Assembly (NCBI RefSeq): GCF_014851395.1
Contig: NW_024040485.1
Span: 19,785,276-19,849,275 of the forward strand
Source of the DNA: Micropterus salmoides
Taxonomy: Eukaryota; Chordata; Actinopteri; Centrarchiformes; Centrarchidae
Direction: 5' to 3'
Length of the DNA: 64,000 bases
The notes under the pieces are model-generated. The model saw nothing but the letters and a program-made list of their open reading frames with translations. It was not told the origin of the DNA and did not search any database. Position 1 is the first letter of the stretch. Every line of letters starts with the position of its first letter. Made by a program: the position numbers and the translations under genes. This document shows, one piece after another, positions 26,344 through 36,400 of this stretch.

Positions 26344-26464
26344 GGGAAGGAAACATACCCTCTATGGGGACGTAGCTGAGTGGACTGGGTTCCTCTGGGA
26401 AAGAGCCATCAGCCACTTGCAGCAGCAGGAGAAGAAATGTGAGGGGAGGAGCCACGGTCGCCAT
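3805..26464 (-). CDS. sema6b: Semaphorin-6B (16 coding exons)
   Basis: Transmembrane class 6 semaphorin, an axon-guidance ligand/receptor that binds plexin-A family members. Exons in coding order: 26464-26359, 25359-25248, 24391-24331, 24218-24156, 21696-21598, 21508-21418, 21160-21041, 20427-20339, 20256-20039, 19953-19822, 19517-19368, 19190-19014, 16641-16501, 15745-15668, 6239-6178, 4790-3805. All introns are GT-AG and all phases match, giving 2,685 nt and 894 residues; mammalian SEMA6B is about 890. A leucine-rich signal peptide (residues 1-20) is followed by a sema domain (about 45-508, with DFLAIDAVIYRSLGD and SIPGSAVC), a PSI domain (about 512-550, with SRDPYCGW), a TM helix (about 583-610) and a Pro/Ser/Gly-rich cytoplasmic tail. 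The tail contains FLPTPEHTPQQKR and SPERRRVVSAP, which match SEMA6B rather than 6A, 6C or 6D. The start at 26464 has a strong GCCATGG context; an in-frame ATG at 26479 would add five residues. The introns between 6.2 and 19 kb are loaded with transposons. Confidence 0.96.
6178..6239 (-). other. sema6b: sema6b linker exon isolated by transposons
   Basis: A 62-nt coding exon between the PSI-domain exon (15745-15668) and the terminal TM/cytoplasmic exon. It encodes a 20-codon juxtamembrane linker containing QQDVEYGNTTSHLGDC. The acceptor (TGAATGCAG) and donor (GTAGGT) are both good and the phases fit both neighbours. The upstream intron has grown to 9.4 kb through insertions, and a transposon end lies only 85 bp from this acceptor. 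Confidence 0.9.
7076..7148 (+). other. tRNA-like module (Pol III A- and B-box) in element copy 1, left arm
   Basis: The sequence has a good Pol III A-box (TAGCTCACTTGG, 7084-7095) and an exact B-box match (GTTCAATCC, 7129-7137) 45 bp apart. Flanking bases can pair into a seven-base acceptor-like stem with one mismatch. The D-arm and the TCA...GGTAG segment resemble a lysine-type tRNA, but the anticodon stem does not pair. I therefore call it a tRNA-derived promoter module, not a functional tRNA gene. Confidence 0.5.
7490..7551 (-). other. tRNA-like module in element copy 1, right arm
   Basis: Inverted counterpart of the module at 7076-7148. On the minus strand it reads TAGTTCAGTTGG (A-box, 7538-7527) followed by a B-box-like GTTTGACTC with one mismatch. 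It lies in the right arm of the internal palindrome and is more degenerate than the left-arm copy. Confidence 0.4.
8400..8817 (-). mobile_element. L1-like LINE ORF2 fragment, 3' part
   Basis: On the minus strand the translation has the texture of an L1/Tx1-type reverse transcriptase downstream of the YADD box (ISHYTINWNKS, HTGNIKYLGI). A connection-like segment follows (PTDKWFKTLDSL). Stops and frameshifts show that it is dead. This piece continues the fragment at 10427-11136; the Tc1 element at 8820-10424 splits the two. Confidence 0.7.
8820..10424 (+). mobile_element. Near-intact Tc1-like DNA transposon
   Basis: A 1,605-bp element flanked by TA on both sides (8818-8819 and 10425-10426). 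The terminal inverted repeats are about 205 bp (8820-9025 and 10221-10424). By eye they differ only at one substitution and in the length of an A-run (13 versus 11). Each repeat holds an outer and an inner copy of a motif containing AAGTATTTGAACAC, the IR/DR arrangement of Sleeping Beauty-type elements. It encloses a full-length transposase. The near-identity of the ends points to recent insertion. It is inserted in an older L1-like fragment. Confidence 0.95.
9189..10208 (+). CDS. Tc1-family transposase, full length
   Basis: A single 339-residue frame, the usual length for Tc1 transposases (about 340). It catalyses cut-and-paste transposition at TA sites. An N-terminal paired-like helix-turn-helix domain (residues 1-48, with KDTRDKIVHLHKAGKGYGEIA) and a second DNA-binding half (about 55-120) precede the DDE catalytic core. 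Putative catalytic residues are D152 (MWSDETK), D243 (QHDNDPKHT) and E278 (LNPIENLW). The last two are 34 residues apart, the DD34E signature. A glycine-rich box (HGGGSIMLWGCFS) is present. The usual SPDLNP motif reads FTDLNP here, and the GRPR-like motif is weak (LPRTGAPCK), so catalytic competence is plausible but unproven. It is in the opposite orientation to sema6b, inside an intron. Confidence 0.95.
   Translation: MAKTKELSKDTRDKIVHLHKAGKGYGEIAKQLGEKRSTVGAIIRKWKKLNMTVNLPRTGAPCKISPRGVSMILRKVRNQPRTTREELVNDLKRAWTTVSKVTVGNTLRRHGLKSCMQKVPLLKPAHVKARLKFANDHLDDPEESWEKVMWSDETKIELFGHNSTNRVCRKKNDEYHPKNTIPTVKHGGGSIMLWGCFSAHGTGRLHCIKERMTGAKYCEILGNNLLPSVRALKLGRGRVFQHDNDPKHTARITKEWLCKKHIKVLAWRSQFTDLNPIENLWRELKLRVSQRQPRNLTDLEKICVEEWAKIPPAVCANLVKNYRKRLTSVIANKGYCTKY
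10427..11136 (-). mobile_element. L1-like LINE ORF2 fragment, RT core
   Basis: On the minus strand this carries recognisable L1-type reverse transcriptase blocks: SLDAEKAFDKVNW and HQGTGQGFPL-like segments around 10,600-10,830. Further upstream in the element is INKANKYLANQLQ (about 11,140-11,100). A decayed HKISL(F)ADD box lies near 10,490 and contains a stop. A GATA-rich microsatellite-like stretch at about 10,427-10,490 sits beside the Tc1 insertion. The fragment is cut at its upstream end by the LTR element. Confidence 0.75.
11137..12098 (+). repeat. Left LTR (long form, 962 bp)
   Basis: Shares beginning, middle and end with the right LTR but is about 416 bp longer because of two extra blocks, about 11,285-11,390 and 11,440-11,755. 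The first block contains about 60 bp (11321-11380) almost identical to the element's internal coding-like region at 12520-12587. A TATA-like ATAAATG (11880-11886) and an AATAAA (12016-12021) lie in the shared 3' half. Confidence 0.8.
12101..12631 (+). CDS. Proline/serine-rich frame of the LTR element
   Basis: Open frame of 176 codons from the first ATG after the left LTR (ATGACCGGA). The first about 80 residues are non-repetitive (SPADTLNEEQTDVLREL, LAWKSLAAKPG). The rest is Pro/Ser/Ala-rich with short degenerate repeats such as CSASAASPPPVLP. Proline-rich translation continues in other frames to about 13,700 (PPGRPPEL repeats), so the original frame is probably broken. It could be a gag-like or accessory protein; I recognise no family. 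Confidence 0.4.
   Translation: MTGPIKSPADTLNEEQTDVLRELLTLRNMWYGASHVSHKAAIVSLAWKSLAAKPGAADSFPGWACDFLHTLADPPAKSSSVPQSVSLEMANTRTASLQPSIPRPASPQRTCSRPASCRLGSILLSCPARAASPPPVLPGSCSASAASPPPVLPVPCSASAASLSVCLPHLPRTQVR
13907..14452 (+). repeat. Right LTR (short form, 546 bp)
   Basis: Direct repeat of the left LTR with good identity over the shared blocks, including the last 120 bp, except for a 14-bp insertion near 14,285. TGTCAC...GTGACA termini are intact. It contains an AATAAA poly(A) signal in the shared 3' region. It lacks the two blocks present in the left LTR. Confidence 0.8.
14453..14500 (-). mobile_element. Short continuation of the LINE beyond the LTR element
   Basis: The minus-strand translation next to the right LTR (QLKYEHFQYST) reads in frame into the LINE segment on the far side of the LTR element (NKANKYLA). 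This indicates that the LTR element inserted into a pre-existing LINE. The LINE fades into a T/GT-rich run by about 14,510 and is probably 5'-truncated there. Confidence 0.4.
14760..15660. other. AT-rich sema6b intron, no feature seen
   Basis: AT-rich intronic DNA between the transposon cluster and the PSI-domain exon at 15668-15745. No coding, RNA or clear repeat feature is visible. Confidence 0.5.
15751..15779 (+). repeat. (CA)n at a sema6b splice acceptor
   Basis: A CA dinucleotide run ending six bases from the PSI exon edge (15745). On the sema6b strand it is (TG)n and replaces the normal polypyrimidine tract of the acceptor (GCGGAG then exon). Confidence 0.9.
17237..18590 (-). mobile_element. 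Tc1/mariner-like non-autonomous element, copy 2
   Basis: A 1,354-bp relative of the element at 6325-8197, in inverted orientation, with the same about 29-bp termini and flanking TA dinucleotides (17235-17236 and 18591-18592). Long stretches are reverse-complement matches to copy 1, for example 17,280-17,705 and 17,790-18,560. It lacks one arm of the internal palindrome; an (AAAT)n/(AT)n run at 17,709-17,775 marks the missing part. It lies in the sema6b intron between exons 19014 and 16641. Confidence 0.75.
17867..17938 (-). other. tRNA-like module in element copy 2
   Basis: On the minus strand this reads TAGCTCACTTGGTAGAGC (A-box and a perfectly paired D-stem, GCTC/GAGC). A B-box-like GCTCAATTC follows, with two mismatches to GWTCRANNC. 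It corresponds to the left-arm module of copy 1 and preserves the D-arm better, supporting descent of both from one tRNA-like ancestor. Confidence 0.45.
19194..19272 (+). repeat. (ACAG)n/(ATAG)n next to a sema6b acceptor
   Basis: Compound tetranucleotide microsatellite directly upstream (on the sema6b strand) of the exon starting at 19190. On the minus strand CTGT repeats supply the polypyrimidine tract just before TTTAG. Confidence 0.9.
22478..22960 (+). repeat. Dispersed repeat family A, copy 1
   Basis: Contains GGATTAAACAAACA, CAGGCTAGCT and a CTAAGCTAA-type block in fixed order. These recur at 32,574-32,830 and, inverted, at 58,690-58,990. I recognise this from general familiarity as a very common percomorph interspersed repeat. 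Its class and ends cannot be decided here. It lies in a sema6b intron. Confidence 0.55.
23290..23540. other. Pyrimidine-rich intronic tract
   Basis: About 250 bp strongly biased to C and T on the plus strand in the long intron between exons 24156 and 21696. It would be purine-rich in the sema6b transcript. No function can be read from it. Confidence 0.5.
26292..26341 (+). repeat. (CA)n next to the sema6b signal-peptide exon donor
   Basis: About 25 CA units. On the sema6b strand they are (TG)n starting about 17 bp after the donor of exon 26464-26359. Confidence 0.95.
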
Positions 26465-27099
26465 GGCAGCAACACACATGCACTGTTAATGCAGAGAGAG
26501 GGGAGAGAAAAATGTCATTGTTGTGTACTCAATATTTTTCTGTGTGTGAATGTGCAAGAGTGACATTTTGACAGATTTCTTAATCAGCAGGTACGTGTGT
26601 ATATATGTATGTGTGTGTGTGTGAGGACAGGGTCACAAGTGCAGCAGGGTACCTGCTGTCATCAGCCTGGCTTCAGCAGGGAGCCAATGTGTTTCTATTG
26701 TCTGCTTAGTGGTGTAAAGGGGATCTATTGTCAGAAATGTCACTCCATTGTCGAACAGTTTGAATTGAAGGGGATTCTCACAGTCATAAAACACACAGAG
26801 AGACAAAAACATTCACAGGATTACAAAGCCACTTTTGGTGGTAATGTTCCTTTCACTAATTGTCTTTCTTTGCGGACATATGGAGGTTATTTTACTGGTA
26901 ATTAGCGACAAAAAGGAATAGATGGTCTTTATAGGGAATAACTCGGGTAAGCTGGACAATGTCTTTCTAAAGGTCAAAAGCCAAGAATGCCCCAAACCAT
27001 GAGCAAGATAAAGGAGGGGAAACAGATCTTGGTCTTTAAAAAGTTAAGAGGCCACAACAGGGTCATACCGTGCAAGATATGTGCACACACAAACACACA

Positions 27100-27540
27100 T
27101 ACAAAACAAGACTACAAGTCTTCAGCGACACTAGCGGCTCTGTGAAGCTATGCGTCGGCACAGTGGTGCTTTGCGCTAAATTCTAACATGAGCATGCTTC
27201 CTAGTTCACAATGACAATCCTAACATGCTGATGTTCAGCAGGTAGCCTGTCATCTTTATCATGTTCACCATTAGTTTAGCATGTTTTCTAATTAGTGTAT
27301 AACACATGCAACTGATGTAAATGTCCTTAGTTTTGCAGGTACTGTATAAATAGAGTTTTGCTGTGATGGTGGCGCTAAATGAAAAGTTAGGGGATCACCA
27401 AAGTCTATAGGATTCATTCTATTGGGACCATGAATGTCTGTTCATGGCAATCCATCCAATAGTTGTGGAGACATTTCAGTCTGGACCAAAGTGGCGGACT
27501 GACCGGCCAACCGACATGCCATCCATAGATCCATGCTAAA
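27100..27540 (+). repeat. Dispersed percomorph repeat family B
   Basis: Contains the strings CATGCTGATGTTCAGCAGG, TGGTGGCGCTAAATGAAAAG and ATGGCAATCCATCCAATAG in order. From general familiarity this matches a repeat that is extremely abundant in percomorph genomes. Its ends and class are not certain from one copy. Confidence 0.55.
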
Positions 27541-27715
27541 AACCAACATAAAGGGGTCAAACAGTCAAGAACAAGCCTCCATGCTGTACATCAGTATCTC
27601 TTTCACATGTAAAGCCAAGACAGTAGAATCACACCTCTGCACGTAGGTTACTACCAGGTTTTCTGGCAGCCCCACCACCAAACAAATGTTAAAATGTAGA
27701 AGATTTTCTCTGCAT

Positions 27716-27845
27716 TTAGGCCCTGCGATGGACTACCTCTCCAGGGTGTACCCTGCCTTTTGCCCGATGTCAGCTGGGATAGACTCCAGCCCCCCGCGAC
27801 CCTGTGCGCAGGATAAGCGGTTGACGATGGATGGATGGATGGATT
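27716..27845 (+). repeat. LINE/SINE 3' tail with (ATGG)n
   Basis: The sequence around GCTGGGATAGACTCCAGC, then CCCCGCGACCCTG, AGGATAAGCGG and (ATGG)n, is the familiar 3' tail of a teleost CR1/L2-clade LINE or of a SINE using that tail. Only the tail is present. Confidence 0.7.
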
Positions 27846-30712
27846 TTCTCTGCATTTACTCAAAATGCCTGTGGCTCAGCTTGTGTAGCAAACTATCTTT
27901 GATGTGACAATATTTCAAAAAAGAAGAGGAGAAATAAAGAGAATGAAAAAAGACAAGACAAACCAGGAGAACAAAAAAAGGGTGGAGCACTCAGATTTAT
28001 CTTGGATTGCTGAGAGCGCTTGCTAAAATCCAAGAAAATGTGGAGTTTGATGAAATACAAATGAAAAGAAAGGCTGAAAATTGAAGAAAAAGGTGTGAGC
28101 AATATGAATGCTGTTCCCATCAAATCAACCTGAATGCACTGCTTCCCCCAACCCCCGCTTATTTCCTTTCATCCTCCATCTCTCTCCCTCCATCACCCGC
28201 CCCCTCCCATCATTTCTCTTTCTTTATATCTCTCGGCTTGTCTGTTCCAGGATAAAAATGCTACGACTGTTTTCAAAGACAGAAGACCAGGTAGAGAGGT
28301 AGATGTGTTAGTTGCTAAGGCAATGACAACTGCTATTTGAAGCACACCAGATTGATGCGCCCAGATGTAACGAGCACATCCTCATATACATAAGCACATT
28401 CACCTGTATTGCCAACATTTGAGACTGTGCATGGGCTTGAGTGACAAGCTGTTTGAAGACATCAGTAAGGTGAAGTGGGCCGCATACTATACACTGGGGG
28501 CCACTTCAAATGAAATTCTAGCCCAGAGATTGCAGGTTTGACATCTCTAAAGCTTTCTCCTCATCAGAAGCATTGGAGGAGCCCTGAGGGGGGTGGAAGG
28601 CTTGTTTCGTCCGACTCTCCATTGGGATTCCCTGAAGTAGAACTGATTGAGTCAGCTTTAGGGTCAGCCTCATTTCATTACAGCCATTTCATGAGAGGGA
28701 TCCAAATTTGATGCTTAAACCTAAAATGAAATTCTGTTGTCTTGTATGCAGTGAAAGGATGGATGGATGGAATTAAATGAAACATGTGCTCCAGTGAGAT
28801 TAGGCATCATATAGTTTTGGACCAGCTTTGTCACATTAACCCCTTCCCACTATGTGACGCAGTTTGTGTCAAAAAAACCCACACTGCTCCTTCTCAGAGT
28901 CAGAAGTCAGTGAAATCTGAACACACAGACATGATCTTTTCCAAGAATATCATTACTGATGTCCATCAGGTAATAAACGTCCATAAATCTGCTTAGAAAT
29001 GATTTTACAAAAGATGCCCCTGATAACTTGCAAGGAAATCATCACTTTCTAAAATTACTTCTGTATCACAGTAATCTAGAGAACAGGAACTGTTAATTCA
29101 GCATACTTTTAATGATGTCAATTTGTCAAAATGCAAACAAGTATACAGTACATAAAATGCTACAGGAGTGTTAGCCTACAGCATATCTCGCTGAATCCAT
29201 GGCGACATTATCACTTCAAAGTCAGACATTTTGTCTTAATTTAAATGTAATAGGAGTGTCAAAATCCATTTAGATTAAATGTGTTCATGTTGAGGTGTTA
29301 CTGTATAATTTGTTTGACATTAGCAAGGCTCAGAATGTCCCATCAACTTGGTTCTTATATTCCTGAAGCACTGACCTCTATCCATTCATATACAGAGATT
29401 GGCCTTCTGTCGAATGGACATACAAAACAAAAACTAAAAGAATTTAAAATTCCGTTTAGCTGCATTAAACTGAAAACATATCAAGTAACATGCAAATTGA
29501 TAACATTTCTAAGTAGCTCAACCTATTCTGAAAACAACAATATTTGGCATACATATAATAACTAAAGGCCTGCAAGTGAAGAGAGCAAAAATCCATTTGC
29601 AAACAGCCTACACATGCTACATCCCAAAACTCTGCAGCCAACCATTGATATAGCCTCCTCATTACAGGGTGCATTGATTAAGGTTATTGATCCAACCATC
29701 TTATCCATAAGATAAACCATCAGATCTAGGCCAACAATGCTGCTGGCCAGTGCCATGACAAAGGCAGTATTTTAATGCTCTGGGCTATAAAAAGAGGTTT
29801 GAGGCAGCAATTGGAGGTTTGGTTATCAAGGGTTCTTAGTTTTTCCTGCTGAGCCGAAAGACAGAAGAGAGAGATGAAGGAAAAAACACGGAGTGGTTTG
29901 AGTAAAGCACAAAAAAGAGGAAGAGCGATGTCGCCTGCTACAGACTTCCAGCTCATCAAGCTATAAAAAACAGGCCGCTGGTGACAGAATGAGTATCAGG
30001 AAATCAAGGTGACGGGTGGAAAGAAGAAAGGGTGTTATGCTATTTGTGTCAGATCGTGTTGGTGTGATAGGATTAAATGGTGTGACACTGACACTGTTAT
30101 CATGGGATGCATGTAATGACGGCGACAGCCACATGGTGTAATCTACCCTCATCAAGCGACCCATTAGCAAATCACCTGCTAACACTCGCATCATTAACCA
30201 ATCAGCAGGTCATCTGACAAAGCATAATCACACGCTTTCACCTCTTATCAGTCTGTCCATATGTTTTGTCCTCATCAGCCGGACTGAGCTCCATTTCATA
30301 AAGTCTTTCTCCAGTGTGCTCTTGTTCATCTGCTTCAGCTGATCTGACATGATTATCTATTTAATATTTACCCATGATCCAATCCTAAAATGCCTCTGTG
30401 GCTGTTCGTGTATGTAGGACAGGCTCATATTTGCACAAGGCATCTCAACTATTAAAGCTGCTGAGCAAGATCAATACACTCTCAAATCCTGCTAAACAGA
30501 GACAGAATAAAGAGCACCATCCCTATCCTCACTGAGAGGCACTCACTGGTCATGAGGAAGCACTGAGACATAAATACAAAAGGCCCTAAGCAGTCCGCCT
30601 GAAGGCACAGATACACAGCTAACCAAACCCAACATTAAGGATGCTGCAAGCAGTGTTGTCGAGATGCTTGAGCCTTGACCCGACTATTGTGCGGACATTA
30701 ATTAATCCTTTG

Positions 30713-30743
<31 letters not shown>

Positions 30744-32573
30744 AGACAGAAATTGGACCAGTAAAATCTGAACACATATTTTCTTGCTGTTGACATTTTG
30801 CTCATCACTCTCTCTGAACTGTGCTTTCTAATGTGTTCTGTTAAAAATGTTGTTGTGATTAGGTCTACAGGCAAACATCTCTCTCTCTCTCTCAATTTTT
30901 CCCTCTGTCTCTCACTCTCTCTCTTTAGTTGCTGCAGCCACTCCAGTCAGTGCCTTTGTTACCGTAGCAACCAATAGCAAATCTAGGCAGAGATGTTCTA
31001 TTGCAGTAGATGAAAAAGTGAGGAGGGTGGGTTCGCCCTTAAATGCACATACGTGCAAGCATACACACATGCTTGCGCACACTGATGCATAAACTTAAGC
31101 ATGAACCCAGAATCATGGACATTCATATGAGCGTGCATAAACACATACATGGACACAGATATAAGGAGGCGGGGGTCCCCTCTCTCCCAGCAAGGAGGGG
31201 GATGGGGGAGCTGCAAGCATTTTGTCTCCACATTATCCACTGCGCTGGCAAGTCAGCATAGCTCATTTGAAATCAATTGGTCAGCAATGGAAAATATTAA
31301 TTGAAAACACAACAGTGAATTTATTACACATGTTCACTGCTAAGCCTTTTTTTATAGGGTTTCATTTCAGAGAAGTACAATATCAAATTAATCTATCAGC
31401 CTGCATGAGCTAGCTGTGTGATTGTGGTTCTGTTACACACTGACTTTACTGGGAATAAGGTAAGCTGTAATGCCACAAACGTGATTACTTGAAGAAGTAT
31501 GCGTATTGGTAGCCATCTTTTTAAAATGTTTTTTTGTCAATGGAAACTGTGACACTTCCTCTGCACGATTATTATGACAAGTTGATTTACAATTAAAGAA
31601 AAAGATGGATCAAGAAAGGCTTCAACTGTAAAAAAAAAACCCCAAACCAAAAACAACAACCAAAAAAACAGCAATATAGAAACACGAAGACTCGGCTGAA
31701 ACAGAATCCTTTGCACCCTCTTCTCATTTGTAACACACTTGGTCCTTGAGGACAGTGTGCAGGTTAAAGCCTGGAATAAAGTAAGATGGCCTGAGGGTAT
31801 GAACACATACATGGGCTAAACTGAGAGAAGTGGGTCACCTTCACACTTCAGTACTCAACCCTACAAGCATTATAGCTTCATTAATAGACTTAAAACAGAT
31901 TTCCACTGAAAAGGGAAGGGGCTCGGACAAAATGTAACTGTGAGAGATTTCAGAATGATTTTCTTACTATGGGACAGTGCTGATTCCAGATAGTAGTAAA
32001 AGTTTAGAGAAACATTATATGGCTCCACAAAATAAATCTCTCGCTTTTCCATTAACAACACCAGGAGGTGCATTCTGTCAGGTGTCTCGCCTCAAGCTTT
32101 AGGACAAAGTTGTTAGGAGTTCTAAATTTAAAGAAGCAGCTATTTCAAATTTACATCATACTCATGTTGTAAAACTCTACCATGAAAAGGAAACAGAGTT
32201 AGCTTTTACTTTGTAGTCCTTTATGTACCAAGATGCATTTCACACAAAATATCTCGAAGTAAGACTAAAATCTCCACACATTTCACAGATTATGCACTAA
32301 AAAACGGAATAAACATGTATGGAGCATCTCCAACGTCACCCACGCCACGTTGAAGGCTGGACTTGGGATTGCTGCTTTGCATCATACAAATATGAGTTGA
32401 GTCTAATAAGTGCTGACTTTGTATGTTCAAAATATAAGTTGGGAATTCTTCCACTCACTTCTGAGAAACCAGTACTTAACGACCATGGTGAAATATTAGC
32501 TCTTTCACTGATTGCCTGGCAAGAGCTCCCAGCCACAAAATAGTCTAGCACACAACCTCCCATAAAACTGCGA

Positions 32574-32830
32574 ATTCACATTTTTAACTTTGGTTTTTGT
32601 ATGGATTAAACAAACAATATCTGTTCATTTAGAAGTGCTGGCAGATTTTCTTTTGTCAGAACCAGGCTAGCTGTTTCCCCCTTTTCAGGCTTTGTGCTAA
32701 GCTAACACGGCTGTAGCTTCATATTAACGTACAGACATGAGAGCGGTCTCAATCTTCTCAGCTAACTCCCCACAAGAAAACAACTGAGCATATTTCCGAA
32801 AATATTAAACTATTCATTTTTTGTCCACAC
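32574..32830 (+). repeat. Dispersed repeat family A, copy 2
   Basis: Same ordered blocks as 22478-22960 (GGATTAAACAAACA, AGAAGTGCTGGCAG, ACCAGGCTAGCTG, GTGCTAAGCTAA) in the same orientation. Confidence 0.5.
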
Positions 32831-33354
32831 TTTGCTTTGGGGTAACTGTGATTTTATGAATTACATGCATACCAATTCAAAATGGTTGCTGTGGGAATAA
32901 TTATTAGTGGTATTAGAAATCTCCCATGACAGGAGGCAGTGCTGGTAGAACCGCACAGACAGGTCAAAGTAAAGATTAATGCATACAAGGATTGCTATTC
33001 ATATAGACAGACCTGTTCACATGCACTCATAAACAAACACAGTGATGAGCAAATGTGTTGTTGTGCATACACACCCATGCACGAACACAAACACAATCAT
33101 GCTCTCTCCGGCAGTGGAATCGCTGTGTCAAGTCTTTATCTTATCGAGGTGGATGCGATATTCCCTCAAGTGGCTGCCTGTCTCCTCAGAGCAGTTAAGT
33201 CACAGTTAAGGGAATATGTCTTTTGCTGTTAAATATCCTAAAATACGATTCAATCTGCAGGGTCATTTATATGCTAATACAAAGGTTACCTCTGCATAGG
33301 CGCAAGCGGTGTACTGTTAGGTTATGTGTGCATGTATGAAAGAGCAAAGCAGAT

Positions 33355-33485
33355 AGACGAAGGAAGAGAGAGATAGTGAGAGTGAATGAACGAAAGAGGG
33401 AGATGAAAAGAAGATGGTAGCGGAGAGACAGAAGGGAGATGAAGGAAGAGAGGAGAGACGATACAGAGGCAGAGAGGAAGGGCAA
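33355..33485 (+). repeat. Polypurine tract
   Basis: About 130 bp of almost uninterrupted A/G (GGAAGAGAGAGA and similar), with only scattered C or T. Long purine mirrors of this kind can form triplex DNA; no coding or repeat-family identity is visible. Confidence 0.6.
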
Positions 33486-36400
33486 TATTCCCCTGGGTGA
33501 GTGCCATAGGTAATTAAAAAAAGGATGGACAGAGCTGGAGTCTAGCCAGAGAGAGCTCCATCTCCTCTCAGACTTCTTCCCCAATCAGGCCTTCTGCCTA
33601 AAGCCAAATTGCTCCTAGTGACAGACACAGTAGTCTATGGATGCAGTGAGTTATCAGCTTATGGATAATGGACATGTACATACAGTGGGTTAAACACACA
33701 CATCAGAAAAGCAGGTGTGAAGCAATCAAACATTCGCAAATGACAAAATTTGGTGTACAAAACAGGTAATGCCTGAACTTCTAATGCTGCTCTGATACGG
33801 AAATGCACAGAAATGCACATGAAAACAACACGCACGCGCACACACACAAATGTGTGGTGCTGTACAAAGCTGCAGCAAGGGCAAACGTTACTAACCAGAG
33901 TTTGACTGCAGTAAGCACATATACATTCACTGCACAGCTCTGAGCTAGAGGCGAGCACATGAGTATGCAGTGCACGCTCTCAGACACACACTATGAGCAC
34001 AGAGTCGAACACACACTCCAGTACGTACGACGGCAATGTAGATGCAGTCTAATTACACAACGTGACAAGGGTTTTTCATCGATGAATTTGACCCGTTTCA
34101 ATGCTGTTATTATTCTGTTTTGTCAGACGGTGTTAATGGTGCACTTTGTACTCTACAAGGTAGTCCACTGACGTCTGTCTCCAGGGAGCATCTTTTCTTC
34201 TGCGCGTCTTAAGCTAACATTTGTGATTTTCTAATATATACTACAAAGAAGAATCATGTTACTGCTGGAAAGTTGGTGTTTTCATATGAATAAACTGTGA
34301 TAACCGCCAAAAAATATAATTTTTTGTTACATTTTTGGTTTGTTTGGTTATAGACCACAACTCAACATACCCCTGCCGTTCATATTTCTACTTCAAAAAA
34401 GACTATGCTAAAAAGCCTGTGCGAATGTCTCAACGTGGCAGCCATTAGCATATATCTCATACCCTGTTAGTGGCTTCTCTTATGGTGGCACAGAAGGAGG
34501 CACAGGCTGATAGGTAGCTCATATTCACGTCATGTTATTCTTTATGCGCTGTGATCACCAGTAAGGGTAAATATAGCTCTTTTGGCAGAAGCCTGCTAAG
34601 AGGATCACAGCTCACAATAGGTGGTCTACACACAACAGATATCAAAATGCCAAAGAACCTGCTTGTGGACTGACATATGCACACAAACACACAGCTCCAG
34701 CGTACACACCCGTACGCAGAGACAACACCTCCCCTGAGAGCTTTCTCTCCTCCTCGCAGGTATAATTGTGTCTCTGCTATAGTTTGCTCTTCTCTGCTCA
34801 GTTGTGACTGGCCCCCAGATGAAAAGCCATAATTAAAAGAGAAAAGTTCTGTTTGTTGCAAAGAAGGGATGGGTGTGGGAGAGGACAGGATGGGGAAAGA
34901 TTAGCCACAACAAAGCTTCACCAGGCTACAAGACCATCTCGAGTAGCTGAGACAAAGGACTTGGATGCGCCTTTATCTCACAGTGAAAAAGTCCTTCAAA
35001 TCCCTGTGGCTAAGCTGCCATAACTAAAGCCTGCCATTGGCTTAGGTCTTTGCTGAATTTGTTGGACAACAAATGCAGCAAAATATGAGAAGATAGACCA
35101 AGCTCCAGAGAAATATATACACCTCTATTCACTTTGTGCAAAGAAGTAAAAAGTCAAGTGTCTCAGCAGTGGCATTTGAGAAAAGGTTACTTTGTTATTT
35201 GCTTATTTTGCTTGTGTGTGTGTGTGTGGATGTGTGTGAGTGCCTCAGTAAAAGCTTGAAGTGGACGGTCATTTTCTCACTTTGCAATTTGGTGATGTAA
35301 ATGAGATCACAAAAGGCGAGAGATTAGACTACCTTTATCGTTGTAAGTTGAAACAGCTGTGGTGCCACTCACAACCAAATTGCCAGGCAGTTAAATGGGA
35401 GGACCAGCTGCGTACAAAGAGATAGCTTCATTTGAGAGACAAACGAACTTGTACTTCTCATGACCCCCACATACACTAAAACAAATGCACACATAAAATA
35501 TGCATGTGTGTGTGCCCTAAACAGTCACACCCTCACAGACCACGCATGTGCTATTACCTACCTGAGCCTCTGATGAGGGAGTGTCAGAGGTGTTATTAGG
35601 GTGATACAGTGGACAGAACAATAAACTTCAAAGTGAACACCCATGTCAGCGCGTTATAGCATGTGCAGAGGCCACACAGTGTGCACAGGGATGCATTAAA
35701 AAAGAAGCTGCACCTCCAGGGGGAGGAATCAGTGGCAGAGTCATAAAACTGAAGATGCATGGCCACTGTAAAGTATATGAGGGATTTTCACACTGAAAAC
35801 AACTGCAAGGCATTATTACACGCTATAGCAACAGCAACCAAATCCACATCCACATGGTGCAGCCACATTGGCCACCTGAACATCATTTATCTTGATGTGT
35901 TTATGGCCCCATGAACAATTTACAGCAGAGTTTGCTATAGGTAAAGCTCCTCGGCTTGTGTGATATCTGTTATTTTGCTCCTTTCCTTTTTAAACATTTG
36001 GAGAAAAGCCCAGTTAGGCTTGTGAAAACCTCTCATATCAACACAGAGAATGTTTGCACAAGGGAGTTCATTTTGAATATACCTGTCTCGGGATAAGAGT
36101 TAGTTTCTGTAAAGAAAGTATGACTGCGTGACTGCTGACCGCCTGGCCCTCTTAATCCTGCACAATGACTCCCTGAGGCCCACACTGCTGGAATAGGTGA
36201 CCCAGCAGATGCCTGCCCAGCTAGGTCCTTCTGATCTTACTGCCCTGAGGTTTACAGTCTTTAACACCCCTTTCAAGCTTCAAGTCATTTTGTACTAAAG
36301 AATCCAACCAAACCCTACCTCCAGATAAACACTGCACTCTGTGTGAAACTGGAACTTCAAAAGATACTGTAAATGGCTGCTTTTGAGGAAAATAAGCATT

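Noticed and set aside
28480..28560. hAT transposon terminus
   Set aside because: Only a degraded GTTTGACATC-type end resembling hAT termini is visible; no opposite end, so not listed as an element.
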